From NCBI GenBank assembly GCA_019358875.1, contig JAHHIF010000044.1:1-60406 (forward strand): a DNA stretch of 60,406 nucleotides, in the 5' to 3' direction. Every line of letters starts with the position of its first letter. The stretch's first letter is position 1. Position numbers and translations under genes: made by a program. The DNA is from Symplocastrum torsivum CPER-KK1 (lineage in GTDB: Bacteria > Cyanobacteriota > Cyanobacteriia > Cyanobacteriales > Coleofasciculaceae). The notes beneath the pieces were generated by a model, which ran no database searches, had not been told where the DNA came from, and was given only the letters and a program-made list of their open reading frames with translations. This document shows, piece by piece, positions 1 through 8,052 of the stretch.

Positions 1-122
1 GTTTTGAATGAATCCCTGTGGTCATTTGTCAAGGCTGCTGCTCGCCTCTCAATCTTGAAAACCTTGTTTAACAAGGCTTTCAAGCTTGTTAAGAAAGATG
101 TGACTAATGCATAGCTTTTTAA

Positions 123-154
123 GGGGGGCTGGGGGGGATCTGAATTTAAGGGGG
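123..154 (+). other. G-run cluster downstream of the SGNH gene
   Basis: Three G runs (6, 7 and 5 bases) occur within about 32 bases just past the end of the minus-strand SGNH-like gene. Such G-rich spacer tracts are common in cyanobacterial genomes as dispersed repeats, and they could fold as a quadruplex. No gene is seen in positions 1-186. Confidence 0.35.
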
Positions 155-186
155 CAGGCGAGAAAACACGCCCTAGCGGGATTAGT

Positions 187-1788
187 TTACCGTAAGGGTG
201 GTTGGTACACGCGAAGCGCTTCGATCGGGACAAGCCCGTTTTTGTCAGGGATGATTTCAAGTGTGTGTTTGGAGTTGCTCAAATTCTGCGCCAACGTTGT
301 GAAGTACTCACGGCTAGCATCTTCGATTTTCGGCGCAACGTATACATCAACAAACATCGGTTTAACCTGCCACTTGATCTGAAAGCCTTCCGGGGTAGGT
401 TTGCCGGATAATTCATAGGCGCTTTTCAACCACCAGTTACTGGGTTCGATGACGACACGACCAGAGTTGGAGACAAACTTGTGATCGCTTACGCCGCTAC
501 CATCAAACCCCGTTTTGGAGCCGAAAACTTCAAACTTAAATAGGCTTGCATCGTCGTTGATCTCGGTGATACGTGCTGTCCAGTCTTCTACGATCAGTGG
601 TTTCTCCCAAGACACTTGGATGATCGCTGGCCAATCAACACCTACGATGTCACTCGATCGCGTGATCGCATAGAGTTCAGGAAACGTGGAGGGTTTCTTG
701 CCATCAATTAGAACACGCGCTTGATTCGACTTGCCGTCAGTGGATTTGGCTGCGATCGCGTCTATCCGGTTACCCTCAAACTCCAGAACAAGTCTGCCAT
801 CTTTCCACTCCACATCCGTTCCTACTGTGTACGTTCGCACCAAATCCTTCGACGAGTTAGTAGGGGACTGTTGATTGTAGCGAAGGTGTGGCTTTACGAG
901 ACTTGCCAGCAGGAAATTTCCGCGATCGTTGAGGTGAACACCATCAGAGAGTAGATCTTGCGGCTGTAAATTGTTGTCCTTTAGATATCGCTTCCAGGGT
1001 TCGCGAATCTCGATCAATTCGCATCCATACTTATCGGCAAGTTGGGGCAACCATTGAGTGGAGTGGTAGTCGTGCCACTGGTAAGTCTTGAGCTTTTCTG
1101 AGTCATCATCGGAAGTCCCTGTGGGTAACCAGGTGATATGGTCGGAGTGAAACGCAATTTCGCTCGTTGTGCGGCGGCGCACGTTAGCGATAATTGCCTC
1201 ATAGTCGTCATCTCCCCCATAAACATGGAAGATCATCAGATCGGGATAGAAAGGGTACAGATCATGTTCTGCGGGACGGATTAGCAGTGGGGCAGCAAAT
1301 CCCCCGATCGCACGATTCTCGATAACAAAATCTGCATAAGGGAAGCGTTTTTTTAGGTCATTCGCGACATCAATCCACCAATCCTGCTTCGTAATCGATT
1401 GACCATAGAACAGAATCCGTACAGGATTGTGGTGTTCTGGGGTACTCGTGGCAAGTAGCGTCATAGTACGCTGGATTCTCGCACCAAAGTTAGAATCATC
1501 CAGAGCCGAAGTAGGCGGCACAAAGGCTGAGTTCTCGTCCTGAAGGACAAGTTCCTTCGGGATGTCATCAGAGCGAGTCCTGATTTCGAGAGTAGGCTGA
1601 TTCGCCGCTAGTAGCTGTTCAGGCGATTCCGCTAAAGAATCCGTACACAGCGTCGAGTTGAGGCTTAAGACACTGCACAAAGTAACCGAGAGGGCGCGGT
1701 TCAGGAACGTGCCTGGGGAGAAGAACGATGCGCCTAAAGCAACAACAAAGCTGACAAGAACAACAGCGACAAAGCGAATCCGACGCAT
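187..1788 (-). CDS. SGNH/GDSL-hydrolase-like protein with N-terminal membrane anchor
   Basis: The protein has a basic N terminus followed by one hydrophobic segment (about residues 4-24), so it is probably exported or anchored. The middle carries an SGNH-type fold signature: a nucleophile block YGQSIT near residue 107 (usual GDS changed to GQS), a glycine block AIGG, and a C-terminal block DGVHLND supplying the D-x-x-H pair. The last 200 residues look like an added beta-rich domain and are not recognised. Substrate is unknown; acetyl or acyl esters of polysaccharide are typical for the family. The ATG at 1788 is preferred over a GTG 33 bases upstream because the membrane segment starts directly after it. 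The gene lies downstream of the pot operon on the same strand, separated by about 160 bases. Confidence 0.7.
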   Translation of the reverse strand: MRRIRFVAVVLVSFVVALGASFFSPGTFLNRALSVTLCSVLSLNSTLCTDSLAESPEQLLAANQPTLEIRTRSDDIPKELVLQDENSAFVPPTSALDDSNFGARIQRTMTLLATSTPEHHNPVRILFYGQSITKQDWWIDVANDLKKRFPYADFVIENRAIGGFAAPLLIRPAEHDLYPFYPDLMIFHVYGGDDDYEAIIANVRRRTTSEIAFHSDHITWLPTGTSDDDSEKLKTYQWHDYHSTQWLPQLADKYGCELIEIREPWKRYLKDNNLQPQDLLSDGVHLNDRGNFLLASLVKPHLRYNQQSPTNSSKDLVRTYTVGTDVEWKDGRLVLEFEGNRIDAIAAKSTDGKSNQARVLIDGKKPSTFPELYAITRSSDIVGVDWPAIIQVSWEKPLIVEDWTARITEINDDASLFKFEVFGSKTGFDGSGVSDHKFVSNSGRVVIEPSNWWLKSAYELSGKPTPEGFQIKWQVKPMFVDVYVAPKIEDASREYFTTLAQNLSNSKHTLEIIPDKNGLVPIEALRVYQPPLR

Positions 1789-1984
1789 TAGAACCAGTTC
1801 TCCATTTTTTTCTGGTCTCACCTACTTCGTGATGAGGAGAACACGTTTAGGCAAAGTGTATGGGTTATGCAAAAAGCGATCGCCACTAAATTGACAATCA
1901 TCTCATGTATATATTGCAAAAGCAGAGCTTTTTGTGGGATACGCTCCTACCAGTTTGGTATAGGCAAATTCAGTAGGCAACACC

Positions 1985-3160
1985 CTAAACTGAGGCAGTA
2001 GTATTCTTTGGCTCTCTCTCCTTCACCATTTGACGAGCATATCCCTCATAAGCTGACAAATCCTCGTCCAAAATGCGAATGCTATCCGGCGACACCAACA
2101 CTTGTACCATTTCACCGGAAGCATAGCGGTGCAGATTGCGGCGGTGCAAGTTCTGTGTACGGACAACTATTGAGCTTTGTTCAGTCAAGCGGATAACGTA
2201 GCGTGTATCCGTGCCAATGTAGACTGCTTCTTCCAGCGTTCCTAGCAAACAAGGCTCGTCTGAGTAGCCTGACGGCTGAATTTCTGCTTTTTCTGGACGT
2301 ATAACCAAGGTGACAACTTTACCCACTGGAAGCTCATCTGTACAAGCGACAGACACGGGTAACTGTTCATCCACCAATACCACAACTTCAGAAGCAAGCT
2401 GCTGGATGACACGACCTGTAAGAAAGTTTGTCTCACCAATGAAATCCGCGACCAAGCGAGACGTTGGGTCTTCGTAGATTTCCATTGGTGTTCCCACCTG
2501 TAGCACCTGACCTTGATTCATCACAGCAATTCGATCAGACATCGTCAGCGCTTCTTCTTGGTCGTGGGTGACGTAGATAAATGTTACTCCCAAGCGTTGC
2601 TGCATGTGCTTGAGTTCTAGCTGCATTTCTTTTCGCAGCTTCAAGTCCAAAGCACCTAAAGGTTCGTCAAAAAGTAGTACGGCTGGCTGTTTGACTAAGG
2701 CGCGTGCCAAGGCAACTCGCTGCTGCTGTCCACCCGATAACTGGCGCGGATAGCGCTTTTCCCTACCTGTAAGTTGTACCTGTGCCAAAGCCTCTGCCAC
2801 CCGTCGCTGAATTTCTTTTCGTGGCACATTTTCCATTTCTAGCCCAAAGGCGACATTTTGAGTCACCGTAAGATGGGGAAATAAAGCATAGTTCTGGAAT
2901 ACGGTGTTGACTGGACGATGAAATGGTGGGCGATTCTGCATCGGTAAGCCGTGGATGTAGATTTCGCCAGAGGTTGGTATCTCGAAGCCAGCAATCATCC
3001 GCAACGTTGTCGTCTTGCCACAACCAGACGGCCCAAGTAAGGAAAAAAATTCTCCTTCAGCAATTTGGAGATTGATGTTATTAACTGCTTGGAAGTCTTT
3101 GTTTTGTGAGTCTTTAAACGTTTTGAAAACATTTTTTAATTCGACTGCATAAGATTCCAT
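1985..3160 (-). CDS. potA: Polyamine ABC transporter ATPase PotA
   Basis: This is the ATP-hydrolysing subunit of a spermidine/putrescine importer, acting at the cytoplasmic face of the membrane. The Walker A motif GPSGCGKT is at residues 43-50, the Q-loop glutamine at about 89, the signature LSGGQQQR at 141-148 and Walker B VLLFDEP at 161-167. The C-terminal third (from about residue 240) is a TOBE-type regulatory domain, including the stretch VIRPEKAEI typical of PotA/FbpC ATPases. Length of 391 residues fits the family. It is the last gene of a minus-strand operon read potB-potC-potD-potA, and the gap to potD contains a short REP-like hairpin. The family also contains ferric and thiosulfate transporters, but the neighbours favour polyamines. 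Confidence 0.93.
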   Translation of the reverse strand: MESYAVELKNVFKTFKDSQNKDFQAVNNINLQIAEGEFFSLLGPSGCGKTTTLRMIAGFEIPTSGEIYIHGLPMQNRPPFHRPVNTVFQNYALFPHLTVTQNVAFGLEMENVPRKEIQRRVAEALAQVQLTGREKRYPRQLSGGQQQRVALARALVKQPAVLLFDEPLGALDLKLRKEMQLELKHMQQRLGVTFIYVTHDQEEALTMSDRIAVMNQGQVLQVGTPMEIYEDPTSRLVADFIGETNFLTGRVIQQLASEVVVLVDEQLPVSVACTDELPVGKVVTLVIRPEKAEIQPSGYSDEPCLLGTLEEAVYIGTDTRYVIRLTEQSSIVVRTQNLHRRNLHRYASGEMVQVLVSPDSIRILDEDLSAYEGYARQMVKEREPKNTTASV

Positions 3161-3211
3161 TGGCTTCGTTGTCGTTAGAGGAATGTTGGTTAAGTTACAG
3201 ATAAATTTTAA

Positions 3212-3231
3212 GGGCGCACGGCTGTGCGCCC
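3212..3231. repeat. REP-like hairpin between potD and potA
   Basis: GGGCGCAC and GTGCGCCC form a perfect 8-bp inverted repeat around a 4-base loop (GGCT). The element is followed by CCTACG, the usual continuation of a dispersed cyanobacterial repeat. It sits between potD and potA and could separate or stabilise parts of the transcript. Confidence 0.6.
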
Positions 3232-3268
3232 CTACGAACGGGTTACCAAAGAGTGTTTATTGAGCAGA

Positions 3269-4357
3269 TTATTTACCAATGCCAACTTTCACTTCTGTCC
3301 AAGCTTCGTCATAGAACTGCGTTACTTCACCGATATCTTGGATGTATTTAAGCTTAGAAAATACTTCCTGCTTTGGATAGATTGAAGAATTTTCAAAGTC
3401 TTTTTTCTCGATTAAGCCCTTATCTATTGCTGCTTTATTCGGTGTCCCATATTGGATAAAGTTAGAGATTTTTGACCCAATTTCTGGTTCAAGGATGAAG
3501 TTAATAAATTTTTCAGCAAGTTCTTTATTTGGCGCACCTTTGGGAATTGCCATGGTGTCAGTCCAGACAATTGTTCCTTCTTTGGGAATTGCGTAGCGGA
3601 TATCTTTGTTTTCTTTCATTAACTGGAAAATATCACCGCTATACTCAAGGGTGAGATCGACCTCGCCTTGATCGAGTAGTGCTTGACCTGTATCCGGAGC
3701 AAAAGATGCGATCGCATCTTTATTCTTGATTAAAAAATCCCGCGCTTTATTGAGTTCATCCTGGTTTGTTGTGTTCGGGTCGTAGCCGAGATACATTAAA
3801 ATCCCACCCAAGGTAACGCGCATCTCATCTTGCAGCGCGACTCTGCCCTTAAACTTCGGCTCAAATAGTTGCCCCCAACTATTTATCTCACCCTTTGTTG
3901 CCTTGATGTTGTAGCCAATTCCCATCGTCCCCCACTGGTAAGGGAGACTATATTTGTTACCTGGATCGTAAGGGGGGTTCATAAACTTAGAATCAACGTT
4001 CTTGATGTTCGGGATATTGTCTAAATTTAGTTCTTCCAGCAACCCTTCCGCCCTCATGGTTGTCACCATGTAGTCACTTGGAAAAACCACATCATAACCA
4101 GGATTTCCAGGCTTAAGTTTAGCGTAGAGAGCATCATTACTCTCGAAGGTGTCGTACTTGACTTTCGCTCCAAACTTTTTCTCAAATTCGGTAATAGCGT
4201 CCTCTGCGATGTAAGTCGTCCAATTATAGACATTGAGGACATTATTCGCATTTTCACTCCCCGTTTCTGAAACATTTGGGCGATTACCACTACAACCGAG
4301 TGGTAACAGGACAGCGAGGAAAAATAAGGATAGGAAAAGAAGTAATCGTTTTCTCAT
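3269..4357 (-). CDS. potD: Spermidine/putrescine-binding lipoprotein PotD
   Basis: This is the substrate-binding component of the polyamine importer. It starts with a lipoprotein signal peptide (hydrophobic core followed by LPLGC at about residues 18-22), so the mature protein should be lipid-anchored outside the plasma membrane. The mature region begins NVYNWTTYI, the standard opening of PotD/PotF proteins, and contains the FEKKFGAKV and PSDYMV segments of this binding-protein class. Length (362 residues) is normal. It lies 27 bases downstream of potC. Which polyamine is bound cannot be read with certainty from the sequence. Confidence 0.92.
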   Translation of the reverse strand: MRKRLLLFLSLFFLAVLLPLGCSGNRPNVSETGSENANNVLNVYNWTTYIAEDAITEFEKKFGAKVKYDTFESNDALYAKLKPGNPGYDVVFPSDYMVTTMRAEGLLEELNLDNIPNIKNVDSKFMNPPYDPGNKYSLPYQWGTMGIGYNIKATKGEINSWGQLFEPKFKGRVALQDEMRVTLGGILMYLGYDPNTTNQDELNKARDFLIKNKDAIASFAPDTGQALLDQGEVDLTLEYSGDIFQLMKENKDIRYAIPKEGTIVWTDTMAIPKGAPNKELAEKFINFILEPEIGSKISNFIQYGTPNKAAIDKGLIEKKDFENSSIYPKQEVFSKLKYIQDIGEVTQFYDEAWTEVKVGIGK

Positions 4358-4384
4358 AGTTATTCCAAGAGTAATAATATGGTG

Positions 4385-5299
4385 TTATCCCAAACGCTCT
4401 CGTTGTCCAACAACTAGTGAAGACACAACCAGTAGCATAGAAGCCAATAACATTAAAGTAGAAATAGCGTTAATCGCTGGTGTTACTGAAAATTTAATCA
4501 TTCCGTAGACAAAAAGCGGTAGAGTGGTTGACCCTACACCCGATGTAAAGAAGGTTACTACAAAGTCGTCCAAAGATAGAGTAAAGGCAAGCAATGCTGC
4601 GCTAAAAATACCTGGCCAAATCAGAGGTAGGGTGATGCGCCACAGCGTCCGCCATTCATTCGCTCCTAAATCCATTGCCACCTCTTCTATGGCTGGATTT
4701 AAATCAGCTAACCGCGCCCTCACTGTAATTGCTACAAATGAGATATTAAATGCTACATGACCAATAATTACTGTCGGTAAGCCCAATACTAAATGAATAC
4801 CCGTTAGATTCTCAATCAACTGAAATACTAGGCTAAAGAAGACGAGTAAAGAAATGCCCATCGTGATTTCAGGGATGATGATTGGCAGAAATAGTAACGC
4901 TTCCACAGCCGCACGTCCTGGAAACCGAAATCGTTCCAATGCCAGCGCAATCATTGTGCCGAAAATTGTTGCCAATATCGTAGAAATCGCTGCAACTAGC
5001 AGACTGTTATTCAGTGCATCCCAAATCAAGACATCGCTAATACTGGCAGTTCCGTCTGATACTCCTTGCAATAGGCTGCGATACCAGTCCAAGGTAAAGC
5101 CTCGCCAAACGGCATTGAAGCGGGAAGTATTGAAGGAGTAAATCACTAAGATGAAAATGGGCAGGTAGAGGAAGGCAAACCCTAATAAAGAAACCAGCTT
5201 TAGCCCCTGTCTTCCAAGTGAGCGAATCAGTAAATCAGTTTTTATCTTTTGCCTCTCGCCTCTTGCCTCTCCCCCCTTACCTGTTGCCATAATTGCCAT
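4385..5299 (-). CDS. potC: Polyamine ABC transporter permease PotC
   Basis: This is an inner-membrane permease with about six hydrophobic segments and the cytoplasmic EAA loop (EVAMDLGANEWRTLWRITLPL) that contacts PotA. It is paired with potB: the potB stop TGA overlaps the potC ATG by one base (TGATG), so translation is probably coupled. The first 20 residues (KGGEARGERQK region) are polar, charged and unlike other PotC proteins. They are encoded by three copies of a 7-bp repeat at 5250-5270, so the normal protein may effectively begin near the LLIRSLGRQG segment. The remaining protein has the usual length and pattern. Confidence 0.92.
   Translation of the reverse strand: MAIMATGKGGEARGERQKIKTDLLIRSLGRQGLKLVSLLGFAFLYLPIFILVIYSFNTSRFNAVWRGFTLDWYRSLLQGVSDGTASISDVLIWDALNNSLLVAAISTILATIFGTMIALALERFRFPGRAAVEALLFLPIIIPEITMGISLLVFFSLVFQLIENLTGIHLVLGLPTVIIGHVAFNISFVAITVRARLADLNPAIEEVAMDLGANEWRTLWRITLPLIWPGIFSAALLAFTLSLDDFVVTFFTSGVGSTTLPLFVYGMIKFSVTPAINAISTLMLLASMLLVVSSLVVGQRERLG
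5250..5270. repeat. Heptanucleotide tandem repeat inside the potC 5' end
   Basis: Three 7-bp units (TGCCTCT, CGCCTCT, TGCCTCT on the plus strand) lie in tandem inside the first codons of potC. They match the short tandem repeats seen in spacers elsewhere in this window, but here they are read as protein. Confidence 0.7.
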
Positions 5300-6186
5300 C
5301 AGGATTTCACCTCCTCAGATGTCCGGAAATAAATCAGCACCGGAACTAACACAACTGCCATTAGCAACATCGAAAGCGCCGAACCAAAAGGCCAGTTACG
5401 CGCTTTAAGAAACTGATTTTGGATAAGGTTTCCTACCATCAACGTTTTTGCACCGCCAAGAATATCGGGTGTAACGAAAGCCCCCACTGCTGGGATAAAA
5501 ACGAGCAGCGAACCCGCGATAACTCCCCGCATTGTTAAGGGCAACACTACACGAAAAAAGGTACGCAAGTCATTTGCTCCCAAGTCCTGCGCGGCTTCAA
5601 CTAACGAGAAGTTAAAGCGCTCCATTGTGGCGTACAAGGGCAAAATCATGAAGGGGAGGTAGCCGTAAATTAAGCCAACGGTGACGGCAAAGGGGGTGAA
5701 CAGGAGAGTGAGTGGTTCGTCAATCAGTTGCGTACTTTGGAGGGCAACGTTAAAAACACCTTCGGTACGCAGCAGAACAATCCAGGCGTAGGTACGCACT
5801 AGGAAGTTAGTCCAGAAGGGAATAATGACTAGTAATAGTAAGGCATTGCGCCAACGGGTTGAACTCGTGGCAATGAAGAAGGCTAACGGGTAGCCAATCA
5901 GCAAGCAAGCAACAGTGGTGATTAAGGCTAGCCATATTGACCGCCAGATTACACCTAAATAAAGTCCACTAGTGACGCGCTGATAGTTTCGTAGGGTGAA
6001 TTCCCAAGTAATACCGCCATAGGTGCCGCGTTCGAGGAAGCCATACAGCAGCACAATAAGTAATGGTACGATGAAAAACAGCAGCAGCCAAGCGGTTGCG
6101 GGAAATAGGAAAACGAATAGATTCGTGCGTTTACGAGTCTCAATGGTTGAAGTGGATTGGTGTTGCTGTTGCTGCCAAATGGTCAT
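5299..6186 (-). CDS. potB: Polyamine ABC transporter permease PotB
   Basis: This is the first permease of the polyamine importer, with a hydrophobic segment near the N terminus (WLLLFFIVPLLIVLL) and further membrane spans. The cytoplasmic EAA loop is seen as EAAQDLGANDLRTFFRVVLPL. It forms a heterodimer with PotC. The ATG at 6186 is chosen because AAGGA lies about 10 bases upstream; a TTG 27 bases further upstream would read through a heptanucleotide repeat (GTCATTT/GTCGTTT/GTCCTTA at 6182-6202). It is the promoter-proximal gene of the potBCDA operon. Length (295 residues) is typical. Confidence 0.92.
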   Translation of the reverse strand: MTIWQQQQHQSTSTIETRKRTNLFVFLFPATAWLLLFFIVPLLIVLLYGFLERGTYGGITWEFTLRNYQRVTSGLYLGVIWRSIWLALITTVACLLIGYPLAFFIATSSTRWRNALLLLVIIPFWTNFLVRTYAWIVLLRTEGVFNVALQSTQLIDEPLTLLFTPFAVTVGLIYGYLPFMILPLYATMERFNFSLVEAAQDLGANDLRTFFRVVLPLTMRGVIAGSLLVFIPAVGAFVTPDILGGAKTLMVGNLIQNQFLKARNWPFGSALSMLLMAVVLVPVLIYFRTSEEVKS

Positions 6187-6522
6187 TTGTCGTTTGTCCT
6201 TAGTTACGGACAAGAGACAGCCGTCTAGTTATGATGCTGTCGGTATTCTGAGCGTCAGGATTTGTTGACTGAAGTGTATTAAAACTTGTGCGGCACTCTC
6301 AAAATGTTGCTTGCGACACTATAGGTTAATTTCTTTTCTGGCTGGGATAGGAGATTTGTTAGCTTAAGGCTATCGGTAGGGTAATTGCACTGAGATTGGT
6401 GTTTACCTCACGTTCAGTTTGGGAACACTGTGACTAAGGGTGCTACAAGGCTGTAGACCGTTGAACAAAACTTTGGTTCAGCCTTCAATCCTCATCCATA
6501 GTCGTTTTAGTTTTCCAGTACT
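6187..6522. other. Spacer upstream of potB and the HNH gene
   Basis: This divergent spacer must hold the potB promoter on the minus strand and that of the HNH gene on the plus strand. Apart from the heptamer tract at its left edge no convincing sites or hidden genes were found. Confidence 0.4.
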
Positions 6523-7255
6523 ATGCAAACGGTTCAAGTTGAGTACTCAGGTCAGATTCAAGTCAATGTAGGCAAAAATCCTAGAGAATCATACGCAGGA
6601 AGAACTAAAATATCTACTGCAACTCACAAAGGAAATCTATTTTCCTGATCATCCATTCTTGCTTGGCTACAGAGATGCTGATGTCGAGAATATTCTACGC
6701 TTCTATGCTCAGAAGCAGGTTGAGCCAGAATTTATAGCATTTAGCGAACGTAGAAAATGTGATTTGTCCATTGTTGCGAGGCATATTTATGAAAGTGACT
6801 TAACTCGTAAACAAGAAACTGAGTATCTCGCCTCTCTGTGGAATGACGACAAATCTTTTTGGCAAGTTCTATTCGGATATAACTACCTGTATTTCAAGAA
6901 GCAAGTAGATATTGAAATGAATAAGTTGCTCGGAGTGTATCCTGACTTGACAGTAAGCCCACCGACCGTGATTCTCGACGAAGTACCGCTAGAAAGCCTC
7001 TCACTTCTCGCAATTAGGGAGAGAGAGCCAGCCGAGTACAGAGAAATCAAGGATGATGTGTTTGCTAGATGCACGGATGCGAAGGGATTCATCACTTGTG
7101 CCGTGAGTGGGTTTAAGAGCCAGATGCGGAGAGATTTTCAAATTGACCACATCAAGCCGATGTCGGAGGGTGGTTTAACGACGCTAAAGAATCTTCAAGT
7201 CTTGTCTCGTAAAGCCCACACAGAGAAGACTCGATTGGAGAATTTAAAAAGGTAG
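6523..7255 (+). CDS. HNH endonuclease-like protein, apparent 1-base frameshift near the start
   Basis: The C-terminal 60 residues carry an HNH nuclease core: FITCAVSG, then FQIDHIKPMSEGG, NLQVL and a final KAHTEKT, giving the D-H, N and H metal and catalytic positions. No clear reading-frame start exists for this frame: upstream of 6659 it stays open back to a TAG at 6569. A separate ATG at 6523 begins MQTVQVEYSGQIQVNV in the neighbouring frame. Removing one A from the A5 run at 6574-6578 joins the two frames into one protein of about 243 residues (NVGKILENH...). The gene is therefore either broken or carries a sequencing error. The middle portion is not recognised. It may be a phage- or restriction-type nuclease; target unknown. 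Confidence 0.65.
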
Positions 7256-7299
7256 CGTGATGCGATCGCCTTAATTTAATAGCATTGTCCAGTGGGGGG

Positions 7300-7325
7300 T
7301 TTGGGGAGCAACATCCCCCAATGCA
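7300..7325 (+). terminator. Possible terminator after the HNH gene
   Basis: TTGGGG and CCCCAA flank a short loop, and the run TTTTT follows about 8 bases after the stem. It lies 45 bases past the HNH stop codon. Confidence 0.4.
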
Positions 7326-7374
7326 GGTTTTTCCAACGAATGATTACTTTTCGCTTAAGTCAGTGCCATTCCCC

Positions 7375-7800
7375 TTAATTTAATGAGAGTGATGCATTGG
7401 CTACACTACCCGCTTTGTAAGCGGCCCATCCACCGTAGTGAGAAATATCAACCCAGTTGTACTTCTCAACTAGCTCACGGGGATACAGGAAAGCCGTCAC
7501 TACTTCTCCATCCTCTAAGACCACATCACTAGCATACATATGGGGTGGCTCTGTTGCCGCAAGGTGTTCAAACTGTTCTAAACTCAGTTCATACACTTCC
7601 CCTGGAATAGAAATACCGCCCTCAGCTACTTGGTAAATTGCCGGGTGCCAACCATTTTCTGCTGCGTGTAAGCGATAAAGTGGGCGCGTTTTGGCTTCTC
7701 TGATGAACTTGGCTTCCCCAAGGTTGCCGTGGTCAGGTTGACCCCGAAGGGCAGAACCACAGATGAATACTCGTGTGGTTGTGATCTCTGTTTGACTCAT
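7375..7800 (-). CDS. Gamma-glutamylcyclotransferase / allophanate-hydrolase C-domain-like protein
   Basis: This small cytosolic protein has the AIG2/gamma-glutamylcyclotransferase-like fold signature: an opening strand VFICGSALRGQPDHGNL, the GEVYEL segment and the acidic stretch following it (LSLEQFEHL). The RGQPDHGNL form is more like the C-terminal domain of allophanate hydrolase and its stand-alone relatives than classical ChaC enzymes. Its true reaction is uncertain. The ATG at 7800 is preferred over a GTG at 7812 because GAGGAG is too close to the latter. Its upstream region carries TATACAGT-type sites that resemble the sequence upstream of the GntR gene at 37412, which suggests shared control. 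Confidence 0.7.
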   Translation of the reverse strand: MSQTEITTTRVFICGSALRGQPDHGNLGEAKFIREAKTRPLYRLHAAENGWHPAIYQVAEGGISIPGEVYELSLEQFEHLAATEPPHMYASDVVLEDGEVVTAFLYPRELVEKYNWVDISHYGGWAAYKAGSVANASLSLN

Positions 7801-7855
7801 AGTGTCTCTCACTCCTCTGTAACGCGGATAAATAGGTTGAAGGCAGAATTGTGCT

Positions 7856-7924
7856 TTCGTATACAGTTGAATTGCTGCTAAAGCTGGATTTCATTTGTAT
7901 TCTGTATCTTGTATACAGTATTTA
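7856..7924. promoter_or_regulatory. Putative GntR/FCD operator sites
   Basis: GTATACAGT occurs twice (7859-7867 and 7911-7919), the second inside a TGTATACA palindrome and next to TTTGTATTCTGTAT (7894-7907). The 14-base string TTTGTATTCTGTAT recurs, on the opposite strand relative to the window, upstream of the GntR-family gene near 37490-37505. FadR/FCD regulators commonly bind TNGTNNNACNA-like palindromes. Binding is inferred, not shown. Confidence 0.5.
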
Positions 7925-8052
7925 ATGTGTCCAAGCAAGCCACTGACCACACCTTTTTGATTCCAACCACTGAAGAAGGAGTGCCACAATGACTGGAAAT
8001 TGGAGTTTACCTGATTGAACCAAGAATCCCCGCACCTTTGGCAGGGGGAGTG

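Noticed and set aside
7989..8018. 9-residue frame with AAGGAG in front
   Set aside because: Too short to support; no homology can be judged and it lies between unrelated genes.
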